Shown: positions 6,525 through 14,711, counted from the stretch's first letter. The stretch is DNA of 24,522 nucleotides from CAYUVH01 sp964448135 (GCA_964448135.1 CAYUVH010000056.1:1-24522); one strand, 5' to 3'. Numbers and translations: made by a program. The notes: generated from the sequence alone by a model not told the origin.

Positions 6525-7997
6525 CTACCGACCGATGGCCTTCTTCGCTTCCTTCAGCTTCGCGGCGTCTTCGAATGATTTGTAGTAGTCGTCCAGGGGA
6601 TAACAGCCCGAGCGCAGCCCGTTGCGCGGGGCGGTGGTGCAATCGCTGAAGGTCCGGCAGATCTGGCGGATCTCCAGTTTGCCGGCGGCGGTGGCGTCCG
6701 CGAGCATCTGCGGATAGGAAAGCACGGCGCGGCCGATGCCGACGACGTCCACGTGGCCGTGGCGCAGGTAATATTCGGCGACGTGCGGCAGGTATTCCTG
6801 CAAATAGGAATAGGCGGTGCCGACCATGATCAATTTGGGAAACTGCGCTTTGAGCTGCCTGACCACGTTGATTTGCCGCGCGACGCCAACAAGCGGGTCT
6901 TCCGGGGGCTGGTAGCCGTCGGAAGGCGGATAAATCGCCGGGCGTTGGATGTGTGGGTTGTAGTAGGGACTGCCGGCCGTCAGGTTCACCAGTTCAATCC
7001 CCAACTCCTGCACCAGCTGCAAAAACCGGACGGTCTCCCGCAGGTCGTATTCGATGGGGTTGTCCTGGTTCACCCCGAAGCCGTAGCGATACGGCAGGCA
7101 CGGCGAAAAATCCTCCGGCATGCCCGGCCCGAGTTTGCCGGGTTCGGCGAGCGCAGGGTTGGGTTTGAAAGGGACCCAGTCAAAAGCGCTCAACCGGACA
7201 CCGATTTCCAACTTCGGCGCCACCGTCCGGATCGCCGCCACTATTTCGCGGAAGAGGCGCGTGCGGTTTTCGAAGGAGCCGCCGTAAGGTCCCGGCCGCG
7301 TGTGGGCGCCCAGAAACTCATGCAGTAGGTACCCGTGACAATGCTTCACGTCCACGAAGTCGGCTCCGACATCCGCAGCCACTTTCGCCGCGGCGGCGTA
7401 CGCTTCGACCAAACGTTTCAATTCGTCGTCGGTGAGGACCTGCTCGTCGCTGGTGACATTGAATTTCCGGTCGAGGATGGGATGGCGATAGGCCACGCGA
7501 GGTTGCAGGCCCTTGCCGACTTCCGGACGGCAAAAGCGCCCGGAGTGGGTGAGTTGAAAACCGATGAGGAGATCGTCCGTCCGGCCGTAGAGTTTTTGGT
7601 GCGCATCAATCAGCGTCTGCCGCAATTGCGCGAGGCCGGCCTGGTTCGCTTCGTTGATGATGAGTTGGTGCGGATTGGCGCGCCCATCGGGACGCACGGC
7701 CATCGCCTCGCCGCCCCAGATCAGCTTCGCGCCGCTTTCGCCGAAGCGCTGCCAGCGCCGGATCATGGGTTCGGTCACGCCGCCGGTGGTGGTGCCGTCC
7801 CAGCCTTCCATGGGGTGCACGGCCCAACGATTGCCGAGCGTGCGGTGTTTCAGCTTGAGCGGGGGCGTGAGCGCGGACGCGGTGCCGGTGGACATTTGCG
7901 GCTCGAACCGGAGATCGATTCCGAGGTTGCGAATGTGCTCACCAAAGGACTCGACGCCCTTGAGCGTGGGGATCCGGACGATTTTGAGCGGTTGCAT
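6525..7997 (-). CDS. Old Yellow Enzyme-like NADH:flavin oxidoreductase
   Basis: A 490-residue cytoplasmic protein with an FMN-binding TIM barrel (about residues 40-440). Family members use NAD(P)H to reduce activated C=C bonds or related substrates. HPMEG (61-65) stands where OYE proteins have the flavin-contacting A-P-M segment. HGYLLHEFLG, then YGGSFENRTR (221-247), is the family signature, and VDVVGIGRAVLSYP (416-429) is the C-terminal phosphate-binding strand. The usual catalytic HxxH is KHCH (218-221), so Lys replaces the first His. Three late Cys (447, 453, 465) are spaced unlike the Fe-S cluster of dienoyl-CoA reductases. An N-terminal extension of about 40 residues precedes the barrel. 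It is the last gene of the operon, 1 nt after the GH88 stop, so it probably acts on a uronate-derived intermediate. That role is inferred. Confidence 0.85.
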   Translation of the reverse strand: MQPLKIVRIPTLKGVESFGEHIRNLGIDLRFEPQMSTGTASALTPPLKLKHRTLGNRWAVHPMEGWDGTTTGGVTEPMIRRWQRFGESGAKLIWGGEAMAVRPDGRANPHQLIINEANQAGLAQLRQTLIDAHQKLYGRTDDLLIGFQLTHSGRFCRPEVGKGLQPRVAYRHPILDRKFNVTSDEQVLTDDELKRLVEAYAAAAKVAADVGADFVDVKHCHGYLLHEFLGAHTRPGPYGGSFENRTRLFREIVAAIRTVAPKLEIGVRLSAFDWVPFKPNPALAEPGKLGPGMPEDFSPCLPYRYGFGVNQDNPIEYDLRETVRFLQLVQELGIELVNLTAGSPYYNPHIQRPAIYPPSDGYQPPEDPLVGVARQINVVRQLKAQFPKLIMVGTAYSYLQEYLPHVAEYYLRHGHVDVVGIGRAVLSYPQMLADATAAGKLEIRQICRTFSDCTTAPRNGLRSGCYPLDDYYKSFEDAAKLKEAKKAIGR

Positions 7998-7998
7998 G

Positions 7999-9384
7999 TC
8001 AGGCCTTGAGATAAAACCGGTTGTCGGGCAGCCGTTGGGCGCGGCGATGGATCAGGAGCGCAAGTTCGCGCGCGTGGTAATCGCCCCACATGGAAGACTC
8101 GCCGCAGGGAACCTTGCGCCCGCGCGGAATGAAATCCCAACCGTTGGGCCGGTGATAGACGGAGTGCAGGAGCAGGCCCTGGTGCTTCTCGTCGGTGGCG
8201 AGATAGGGCTCGTCAAACAGGTGCCGCGCGATGGTCAGTCCCGCCTGCCCGTAGCGTGCGCCTTGTTTCGCGCGTTTCGTGGCGGCGAGGTAACTTCCCA
8301 GTCGCAGCAATCCCTGCGCGGCGATGACCGCGGCGGAGCTGTCCACGGGCTCATGCGGATTGAACGGGTCGGCGGGCCGGTTCTTCCAGTTGCCGAGCCG
8401 GTGGAGATTGGGCGCGCCATCGTCCCAATAGGGAATGCCGTCCGTGGGCGTTTGCTCGAGCCAGAAGTCGGCCACCGCCGTGGCGACCTCCTCGAAGCGG
8501 CGCAGCACCCTGGCTTTGGTGGTGGCTTCAGGAAATTCGCCGCCCGGCAGCGTGAGCAGGGCTTCCAATTGCTCGGCGAACCCGCAGAGAATCCACGCCT
8601 GGCCGCGCGTCCAGGTCGAGAAAGGCGAGAAGCCCTGTTGCGAACTCGGACAGCGGTAGCTGCCATCATTGAGGTTGAACACCGACTCGTGAACCACGCG
8701 CCCGCGGAGGTCGTAGATGTCGCGGCCTTTGCCGAAATACACATTGTAGCGCGCCGTGGCTTCGGCGTGGTGGATCGACCGATGCAGGAGATTGATGGCG
8801 GTGTCGCGTTCGCCCATCAGCTTGTGGCCGAGTTGATGGCTGACGACCAGCGCGCGCATCGAGCGCATGGTGTCGCTGAACAGCGAGTGCGGGCCGTTGA
8901 AGGAATAAACATAGCCCAGGTCCGGGGCGAGGGAAGTCCAGCGCGCCGCCTGGATCGCCCCGGATAATTTCAGCGCCAGCTCGTAAAAATGGAGTTCCCA
9001 CTCGTTCAACGGAATGCGGCCCTCGCACATCAGCCGGTGCAGATTGCCGTAGGTGCTGACGTTGTTGAATCCGTGGTCGTGCACGCCGATGTGCGAAACG
9101 TGCGACGCCATGCGCGAAACGGTGCGCTCGCGGCCGAGCTTGAGAAACTCGAGGTCGCCGGTCGCGTCGAATTGCAAAATGGCCGAGCCATACTGAAAGC
9201 CCTGGGTCCACTCCGTCCAGCCGCGCGCGGTGTATTTGCCGCCCACGGTGAAGACGGGCGTGCCTTTTTCGGCGCGCCAGGATTTTTCGAGGAGACGGAT
9301 TTTCTTCGCGGACAGTTCGAAGAGTCTGCGCGTGGCCGGGAGGAGGGATTCCGCGCTGAGTCGGTGATCAATTTTTATCGGCAT
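7999..9384 (-). CDS. GH88-family unsaturated glucuronyl hydrolase
   Basis: A 461-residue protein predicted to hydrolyse the 4,5-unsaturated uronic acid left at the non-reducing end by polysaccharide lyases. The (alpha/alpha)6-barrel signatures are in order: HDHGF with Asp103, SDTMRSM with Asp171 (the expected catalytic Asp positions), TWTRGQAW (257-264), DSSAA (348-352) and GESSMWGDYHARELAL (428-443). No signal peptide is seen, so it is probably cytoplasmic and acts on imported oligosaccharides. Its ATG lies inside the last codons of the alginate lyase gene (17-nt overlap), and its stop is 1 nt from the next ATG. Both suggest translational coupling. GH88 is favoured over GH105 because of the HDxGF and DSSAA motifs. 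The exact substrate is unknown. Confidence 0.85.
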   Translation of the reverse strand: MPIKIDHRLSAESLLPATRRLFELSAKKIRLLEKSWRAEKGTPVFTVGGKYTARGWTEWTQGFQYGSAILQFDATGDLEFLKLGRERTVSRMASHVSHIGVHDHGFNNVSTYGNLHRLMCEGRIPLNEWELHFYELALKLSGAIQAARWTSLAPDLGYVYSFNGPHSLFSDTMRSMRALVVSHQLGHKLMGERDTAINLLHRSIHHAEATARYNVYFGKGRDIYDLRGRVVHESVFNLNDGSYRCPSSQQGFSPFSTWTRGQAWILCGFAEQLEALLTLPGGEFPEATTKARVLRRFEEVATAVADFWLEQTPTDGIPYWDDGAPNLHRLGNWKNRPADPFNPHEPVDSSAAVIAAQGLLRLGSYLAATKRAKQGARYGQAGLTIARHLFDEPYLATDEKHQGLLLHSVYHRPNGWDFIPRGRKVPCGESSMWGDYHARELALLIHRRAQRLPDNRFYLKA

Positions 9385-10666
9385 GGTTCGGGTCGGGCTC
9401 GAGGGTGGCGGTTTTGAAAATCAAACGGATCCGGCGGTCGGCCAGTTCCTTTTTCGGAAACTTTTTGAGCGCGGCCGGAATTTTTTCATCGGGATACACG
9501 GCCCCGGCGCGCAGCAGGAGGTCGGACAATTCCTCGCGCTTGAATTCCGCAATCTGCGGATAGGGCCATTTGCGGTCCGGGTCCGCGTAGGGCATCAGAA
9601 AATCCAAGGCGGCTTTGATGCCGGCGCCGTCCGTGGTCTGGAAGTGCCACAGGTCCACGCCGGCCCCGCGGCCGAGACTGGCCAGATCCATCAGGGCCGT
9701 GAGATTGAACGCGCTGTAGCCCAGCGATTTGGTGCGCGCCAATTCGAGGGGCTGCCTGCCGTCCGGCTCGATATGTTTCGCGATGCGCTCTTTGACGGCG
9801 CGTTCCAAAGTTTCGCGGGCGACGTTGGTGCGGCCGAGAAACAGCGCGATCGCCACGTACTGGGAGTGATAAAAATTACCGTGGTTGTTGCCCGCCGCGG
9901 CTTCCTCGCGTCCGATGGTGCTGGAGCCGAGCCAGTCAAAATAATCCGCCAGCCAGGCCTGCATGGTTTTCTGGTCGCTGGCGGTCCAGGCGGGCGACGC
10001 GGACAGCAGACCCAGCGCGTCCAACAGCTCCACCAGAAAGCGGGTCTCAATCAGGCCGCTGTTCCGTCCCGTGGTGACGCCCGGAACTCCCTGGCCGTAA
10101 TTCAGGTTGGGATTCATGCGGGTGGCGGGATTGATGAAGAACACGCGCAGGATTTCCGCGGCTTTGACGGCGTAGCGCTCTTCGCCGGTGATATAGAAAC
10201 CCAGGGCCAGCGCATCCACGGCCTCGCACATGTTCACGAAGCGGACGCCGTCCGAGTCCTCGCGGCTTTCCGGATTTCGTTCGCCGTCCTTGCGGATGTA
10301 GGGCAGTCCGTTGGTGGTTTTTGGATTCGGCCAGAAGTAGGGCGCCTGGGTGAAGTAATCGTGCTTGTCGCCGCTCGGAGGGACCTTCTGCTTTTCCATC
10401 ACGGACACCGGCGCAAAATCGAGGGACGTCTTTGCCTCCTTGAGCAGTTTGTTCAACGCCGGCTTCAGTGAGGGATCCCGGACGGCATAACCGCGCTTCG
10501 CTTCCGCGAGTGCCGCCGGGTCGGCGTAATTTACCCTGGGCAGCGCCTCGGCCGCGACCGACATCGACCACGGCGAAACCGCGATGAAACCGGCGACGAA
10601 CAGCGTTTTCACGCCGGTTCCGACCCGCCGCACAAGAAAATGAGGCTGGTATGCGTGCGCGCTCAT
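9368..10666 (-). CDS. Alginate lyase family protein (PL5-like, Pfam alginate_lyase fold)
   Basis: A 432-residue exported protein expected to cleave alginate or another polyuronate by beta-elimination. ATG at 10666 was chosen because a signal peptide follows directly: Arg-rich residues 13-20, a hydrophobic run, and Ala-Ala near 38-39. The frame stays open upstream to 11164 but reads antisense to the AraC gene. Family motifs are PYFWPNPKTTNGLPYIRKDG (109-128, the P-Y-W-W-P-x-P block), NNHGNFY (260-266) with the likely catalytic His262, and ELARTKSLGYSAFNL (308-322) with Arg311 and Tyr317. Its final codons overlap the GH88 start. It is first in the operon and divergent from an AraC regulator, which fits induction by the polymer or its products. 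Confidence 0.87.
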   Translation of the reverse strand: MSAHAYQPHFLVRRVGTGVKTLFVAGFIAVSPWSMSVAAEALPRVNYADPAALAEAKRGYAVRDPSLKPALNKLLKEAKTSLDFAPVSVMEKQKVPPSGDKHDYFTQAPYFWPNPKTTNGLPYIRKDGERNPESREDSDGVRFVNMCEAVDALALGFYITGEERYAVKAAEILRVFFINPATRMNPNLNYGQGVPGVTTGRNSGLIETRFLVELLDALGLLSASPAWTASDQKTMQAWLADYFDWLGSSTIGREEAAAGNNHGNFYHSQYVAIALFLGRTNVARETLERAVKERIAKHIEPDGRQPLELARTKSLGYSAFNLTALMDLASLGRGAGVDLWHFQTTDGAGIKAALDFLMPYADPDRKWPYPQIAEFKREELSDLLLRAGAVYPDEKIPAALKKFPKKELADRRIRLIFKTATLEPDPNHADKN

Positions 10667-10722
10667 TGGCAGCCAGCATAACCCGTTCGTGGCCGGGCCG
10701 TGAGGACAAAACCCGTCATGAC

Positions 10723-10751
10723 TAGCACAAATTCGACTTTGTTTTGTGCTA
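10723..10751. promoter_or_regulatory. Perfect 9-bp inverted repeat, candidate AraC operator
   Basis: TAGCACAAA (10723-10731) and TTTGTGCTA (10743-10751) are exact reverse complements around an 11-bp spacer. One turn of helix separates the spacer edges. The site lies in the 114-bp space between the alginate lyase and AraC start codons, the expected place for the regulator to act on both genes. AraC proteins often use direct repeats, but XylR-like members bind inverted ones. The assignment is inferred from position. Confidence 0.55.
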
Positions 10752-10780
10752 TCCGGGTGCTTTAATTTCCGCCGGGCCGC

Positions 10781-11593
10781 ATGAAGCGATATCAACCGTT
10801 GCTGTTCCAAAAGCTCGACATCCGCGTCCCGGGCTTCCGCATCCGGCGCCTGGCCTTGCACCGGCACCTGCCCGAGACCACCGACATCCGCCCGCACGCG
10901 CATCCCTGCTCCCAATGCCTGGTTTACCTGGACGGCCAGGGCCGCCAGCAAATCAAAGCCGCGAGTTACGCGGTGCAGGCGGGCGCAACGGTGTTCCTGC
11001 CGCCGCGTTGCCAGCACGCGTTTCGACGCGTGGCGAACCGCCGGCCCATTTGCCTGATCATTGACTTCGACTGGCGCGGCGCGCGGCGGCGGCCGTTCCG
11101 CATCTCGGCGCTCTCCCAGTCCGCGCTGAACGAAATCCGGCAACAACTCTCCACGCTGGCGCAATTGCCGGGTTCAACCCGGACGCCACCCTTGCTCGTG
11201 GCCAGCATGATCGCCCGCCTGCTGCACAACGTGCTGCAAAGCCTTTCGCTCACCGGGGGGGAAGGGCCCGCGACTTCCCCGCGATTCGTTGACCGCGTCG
11301 AAAAATTATTCGCCTCGCCCGGAGCTCTCAAATCGTCGCTGAGCGAAATCGCGCGGGCGGCCGGGTATCAGCAGGACTACCTCAACCGAATGGTGAAGGC
11401 CCGCTGCGGTTTGACGCTGGGGCAGCTCCGTTCGCGCGTGCTGATCGCCCGCGTTCAGGAACTCCTGCAGCAGAGCGGTTCCATCGCTGCCATCGGCAAC
11501 GCACTGGGCTTTGACGACCCGAATTATTTTACGCGCTGGTTTCGCCGGCAGGTGGGCGTGAGCCCGGGCAGATGGCGGCGGATGGTTCAATAG
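10781..11593 (+). CDS. AraC-family transcriptional regulator with cupin sensor domain
   Basis: A 270-residue DNA-binding protein. Residues 1-110 form a cupin-like sensor (RPHAHPCSQCLVYLDGQG at 37-54, AGATVFLPP at 68-76), the type that binds sugars or sugar acids. Residues 170-268 hold two helix-turn-helix units: LSEIARAAGYQQDYLNRMVK (187-206) and SIAAIGNALGFDDPNYFTRW (234-253). They end in the VGVSPGRWR form of the AraC signature (F.R.F.....G.SP..YR). It is divergent from the alginate lyase operon and probably activates it in response to a uronate product. The tRNA-Thr gene converges on its 3' end. Confidence 0.88.
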   Translation: MKRYQPLLFQKLDIRVPGFRIRRLALHRHLPETTDIRPHAHPCSQCLVYLDGQGRQQIKAASYAVQAGATVFLPPRCQHAFRRVANRRPICLIIDFDWRGARRRPFRISALSQSALNEIRQQLSTLAQLPGSTRTPPLLVASMIARLLHNVLQSLSLTGGEGPATSPRFVDRVEKLFASPGALKSSLSEIARAAGYQQDYLNRMVKARCGLTLGQLRSRVLIARVQELLQQSGSIAAIGNALGFDDPNYFTRWFRRQVGVSPGRWRRMVQ

Positions 11594-11651
11594 CAGATCC
11601 TTCCCGAAGCAGTGGGTAACCGATCTTCCCTGAAAGCAGAACTGTCAAACC

Positions 11652-11726
11652 TGGAGCCAATGGCCGGGATTGAACCGGCGACCGACGGTTTACGAAACCG
11701 TTGCTCTACCGCTGAGCTACATTGGC
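11652..11726 (-). tRNA. tRNA-Thr (anticodon CGT)
   Basis: On the minus strand a complete cloverleaf can be drawn. The acceptor arm is GCCAATG/CATTGGC, the D arm GCTC/GAGC, the anticodon arm ACGGT/ACCGT with loop TTCGTAA, and the T arm GCCGG/CCGGC with loop TTCAATC. The anticodon CGT (plus-strand ACG at 11692-11694) reads ACG codons, threonine. The discriminator base is T, and the 3' CCA is encoded (11652-11654). A strong promoter lies just upstream. Confidence 0.95.
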
Positions 11727-11747
11727 GTTCCAGTGTCTGGCCCAGTG

Positions 11748-11776
11748 TTTATAGCCGCTTTGGCCCCCAAGGTCAA
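11748..11776 (-). promoter_or_regulatory. Sigma70-type promoter for tRNA-Thr
   Basis: On the minus strand TTGACC (11776-11771), a 17-bp spacer and TATAAA (11753-11748) lie 21 nt before the mature tRNA 5' end. Each box matches consensus at 5 of 6 positions. It sits in the 74-bp gap after the stop codon of the sialidase-like gene, so the tRNA is transcribed independently. Confidence 0.75.
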
Positions 11777-11800
11777 GTTGCACTGCCGCCGCCGGTTGTC

Positions 11801-14236
11801 TCATGGCAACTGGAGAAGTTCTTTGATCCGTGGCGCCAGGCCGTCGGCCATCCATTGAAAACCCAGGTCGTTGGGATGCGAACCGTCCACCAGGCCATCC
11901 GCCCGGCCGGCGCCCAGCAGCTCCGTGCCTTCGACAAATACGATGTGCCGGTCGCCGGCCGCGACGCGCGATTTCACCACTTCGTGCATGAATTCCCGGC
12001 GCTGCTGCCAGTCCGCGTGAAATTTTTCCGAACGCCCCTCCCGCGCGGTGTAAATCGGACTCAGCACCAGGATGGGAGTTTCGGGGTGCTGGCGGCGCAG
12101 GGTCTCGATGAACGGGGTATAGACCACTTTCATCTCGTCGAAAGTTTTGTGGTTGGCGCCAAAATCGAGGAAGAAACACGCGGCATCAATCTCCGCCACG
12201 GCGGCCGCCACCGCCGGCTCGCCCAGTCCGTTCCCCGAGAAACCCAGGTTCACAAAATCCAGATCCAGTTTGCGGCTGATAATCGCGGGATAACTCATGC
12301 CCGGCCGGCTGGCCGCGCCGCCCTGCGTCACCGAGGTACCGTAGAACACCACCGGCCGCGGATTCGCAAACGGCCGCGCGGGCTTGATGGCGGCGGCTTC
12401 GTCGAGTCCGATGCCGCGCAGGGTCAGTCCTTTGTAGAGCGGCAGGTAAAGGGAGATCTCGCGTTCCTTGCGGGTTTCGCCGGTGAAATTGAAACACACG
12501 ACCTCGGCCACGCGGCCGGGCTTCGAGTCCTTGTCCGCGGTGGCCGTATAAATGCACGAGCCGTCGGCATAGACATCCACGCCGGTCTGCCCGAACGCGT
12601 GCATGTTCGCCATGTTCGGCGCGCCCGGATATTCCAGCCGCAGCGCCAGCACCTGGCTGTCCGTGCGAAACCGCACGCGTCCGCCGCTCGGTGAATTCGC
12701 CAGGCTCCACACCGCCGGGCGAAAGGAGTCCTTCGCTTTCGCCGGCAGGCGGATCAACCTGCCATCATTCTCTGTGAACCACGGCAGGCCGCGCACTTCG
12801 AAGGCGGCGTTCGTCAGCGGCCGCCACTGAAGATTCGGCAGGTTCGTGCTGCCCGCGCCCGCCGCCGGAGCATTCGTCAGGTATTTTCCCAGCAAAAAGA
12901 ATTTCCGGTCCGGGTACCACAACACCGGCTTGCCCCCGACCAATGTGAGACTGGAGTAGAGCGCCAGGTCCACGCGGCCCTGGCCGCCGGGCGCGCCGAG
13001 CGGCACGCCGTTATGGTCCATGAAGAATTCCGGCTCCTCGAACCACACCGGCTGCTCGGCCCCGGGCTGAAAGTGGCCGTTCGCTTTGTAAATCGGCCGC
13101 CGATGATAACTCGTGTCGAACGGCCCGTAGCCTTGGTAATGGCCGTCGTGGTTGTGCAGGAACAACGCGTATCGCCCGCTCCCGGCCGCGTCGCCGCCCA
13201 GGTCGAAAATCGGGCACGGCGAGAGCGGATGCGGCAACGGCTTCCCGCCGTCCTTGCGCAAGAGCGGCAACGCACGCGACCACGTTTTGCCTTCGTCACG
13301 GCTCTGCGTCCAGTACGGCGACCCCGCCGCCGTGCGCATCACACAGAAAAGGCGGCCGTCCGGCAGCTTCACGATCCCCGGCTCCTGCACCACGCTCGTC
13401 TCCGGATGATCCGGCACCGGCACGGTCACCGCCGTCGCGTCCCAGGCCAGCGGCGTTATTTTCAACCCGCCCGGTTCCGGATTTTCATCCACGTTTTCAA
13501 ACCGGATGAACTCCACCACCGAATCATGCGTCACCCACGATTTGGTCGGGTTGGTTTTGACCGCCTTGCTCGTCCAGCGCGTCAGTCCGACCACATACTT
13601 TCCCTCCTTCGTAAGTCGCTGAGGTTTTTGCCAGGTAATGCAATTGGCGGGAAAAGAAGTATCCGGGTTATCGCGCGACGTCCGCGGCACTGGCACCGTC
13701 TGCGGCGCGGACCAATGCAATCCCCCGTCATCGCTGTATATTCCGGTCAACTGTCCGGTCGTATGCGGAAAGGTGTCGTACTTGCCTACGTGCTGGGAGT
13801 ACAGCACGTAAATCCGGCCCGACTTGCTCATCAGCGGAAATCCCCAGCTCGACATCAAGCCCTGCCCGGCTTTCGCGGGACCCGCGATGATTTTAGGTTC
13901 GCTCCAAGTCTTGCCGGCGTCCGGGCTGTGACTGAAAACGATGTGCTGATCCGGCGCGCCTTCCCGCGTGCTCTGGGTCCAGACCGCGCGCAATGGCTCG
14001 TTGATCCCCCCGAAAACCAGAAAATGTTCGTTCCCCGAATCGTTCACGCCTTCCGCCGTCAATTGCGGACGGAACACCACAAAATCCGGATGCGTGGACT
14101 CCAGCGCCGGCTGCAATTGTTCGCGCAGCTGGTCGAGCGGCGCCACCGTGAGGACATTGGTTTTGGCGGCTTGAGTTTGCGCCGAGGCGAACAAACCCGA
14201 AAGCAGGCCGAGGACGAGGGCAAAGCGAAAATTCAT
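11801..14236 (-). CDS. Secreted Asp-box (sialidase-like) domain fused to SGNH/GDSL esterase
   Basis: An 811-residue exported protein. ATG at 14236 begins a good signal peptide (MNFRFALVLGLLSGLFASAQ); an in-frame GTG lies two codons upstream. The N-terminal half (about 30-450) carries three Asp-box repeats, SPDAGKTW, SDDGGLHW and SRDEGKTW, marking a six-bladed beta-propeller of the sialidase/BNR type. I do not see a clear FRIP motif. From about 480 there is a beta-rich segment with GVDVYADG, resembling the GxDLY module that precedes bacterial SGNH esterases. The catalytic domain follows, with GTSVTQG (Ser635), NLGFSGNG, DFGANH and DGSHPND (Asp784, His787). The likely role is removal of ester groups, and perhaps sugars, from a glycan. 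A promoter-like pair lies upstream at 14285-14313. Confidence 0.82.
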   Translation of the reverse strand: MNFRFALVLGLLSGLFASAQTQAAKTNVLTVAPLDQLREQLQPALESTHPDFVVFRPQLTAEGVNDSGNEHFLVFGGINEPLRAVWTQSTREGAPDQHIVFSHSPDAGKTWSEPKIIAGPAKAGQGLMSSWGFPLMSKSGRIYVLYSQHVGKYDTFPHTTGQLTGIYSDDGGLHWSAPQTVPVPRTSRDNPDTSFPANCITWQKPQRLTKEGKYVVGLTRWTSKAVKTNPTKSWVTHDSVVEFIRFENVDENPEPGGLKITPLAWDATAVTVPVPDHPETSVVQEPGIVKLPDGRLFCVMRTAAGSPYWTQSRDEGKTWSRALPLLRKDGGKPLPHPLSPCPIFDLGGDAAGSGRYALFLHNHDGHYQGYGPFDTSYHRRPIYKANGHFQPGAEQPVWFEEPEFFMDHNGVPLGAPGGQGRVDLALYSSLTLVGGKPVLWYPDRKFFLLGKYLTNAPAAGAGSTNLPNLQWRPLTNAAFEVRGLPWFTENDGRLIRLPAKAKDSFRPAVWSLANSPSGGRVRFRTDSQVLALRLEYPGAPNMANMHAFGQTGVDVYADGSCIYTATADKDSKPGRVAEVVCFNFTGETRKEREISLYLPLYKGLTLRGIGLDEAAAIKPARPFANPRPVVFYGTSVTQGGAASRPGMSYPAIISRKLDLDFVNLGFSGNGLGEPAVAAAVAEIDAACFFLDFGANHKTFDEMKVVYTPFIETLRRQHPETPILVLSPIYTAREGRSEKFHADWQQRREFMHEVVKSRVAAGDRHIVFVEGTELLGAGRADGLVDGSHPNDLGFQWMADGLAPRIKELLQLP

Positions 14237-14284
14237 GAACACGAGCGTCCGGCGGACCTCCCGCCGGGAACCGCGTCATGTTCT

Positions 14285-14313
14285 ATTTAATTGGTTCATC
14301 GAGGCAACGGCAA
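14285..14313 (-). promoter_or_regulatory. Possible promoter of the sialidase/esterase gene
   Basis: On the minus strand TTGCCG (14313-14308), exactly 17 bp, and TTAAAT (14290-14285) each match consensus at 4 of 6 positions. The predicted start of transcription would lie about 40 nt before the ATG. Such weak matches also occur by chance. Confidence 0.35.
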
Positions 14314-14432
14314 AGTCGGAGGTAAATCTCGGAGCCAGCTCTTAATATAGAAGAAGGTGCGGCGGGTCGTTGGGTGCATCTCTTCGCGAACAAATTCTCC
14401 CAATGGCGTGCAACCCCGCTTCGCCCTCGTGC

Positions 14433-14711
14433 TTAACGCGCGCGAGGCGATGAAGTGGCTCGCCCGCGAGCCTGACCCGCTTTTCGCCGCAGTTCAGGTT
14501 CGAAGCTCTCCTCGCACCACTTGACCGACAGGCGTCGCGCGTCGCCGGACCACCTGTATTGAGGTCGCGGTTCCGGGACGACGGGGATGAAACGCAAATC
14601 CACCAGCAGCCCGCCCATTTCCTTCGCTTTCGGGCTGTTGATTGTGCGTCCCTGAATTTCCGCGCGGGTCGTTACCCGTCGCCAAACCCTGCAATTGAGA
14701 GTCGCTTCCAT
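14433..14711 (-). CDS. Hypothetical protein, doubtful
   Basis: A possible 92-residue basic protein with no recognised motif, starting at an ATG (MEATLNCRVWRR). Its composition is more protein-like than the competing frame at 14494-14739, but its C-terminus is a low-complexity Arg/Ser/Ala run. It lies in an 815-bp stretch (14243-15058) between the sialidase/esterase gene and the lipoprotein gene that otherwise shows no convincing gene. It could be a decayed remnant. The 190 bp nearest the sialidase start probably hold its promoter. Confidence 0.25.
   Translation of the reverse strand: MEATLNCRVWRRVTTRAEIQGRTINSPKAKEMGGLLVDLRFIPVVPEPRPQYRWSGDARRLSVKWCEESFEPELRRKAGQARGRATSSPRAR

Noticed and set aside
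6609..6663. Three Cys near the end of the OYE-like protein as an iron-sulfur site
   Set aside because: The spacing (C-x5-C-x11-C) does not match the CxxCxxxC...C pattern of dienoyl-CoA reductase-type enzymes, and only three Cys are present.
6753..10471. Several plus-strand frames of 190-440 codons opposite the uronate operon
   Set aside because: They mirror codon structure of the three strongly supported minus-strand genes and show no recognisable domain.
10667..11164. N-terminal extension of 166 codons on the alginate lyase frame
   Set aside because: It is antisense to the AraC gene and has no coding character. A signal peptide begins right at the ATG at 10666.
11612..12694. Long plus-strand frame beginning near the tRNA, containing AGIEPATDGLRNRCSTAELHW
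   Set aside because: That peptide is the classic spurious translation of the reverse strand of a tRNA gene. The rest of the frame is antisense to the sialidase/esterase gene.
13013..14290. 425-codon plus-strand frame
   Set aside because: Antisense to the sialidase/esterase gene, with an Arg/His-rich low-complexity translation.
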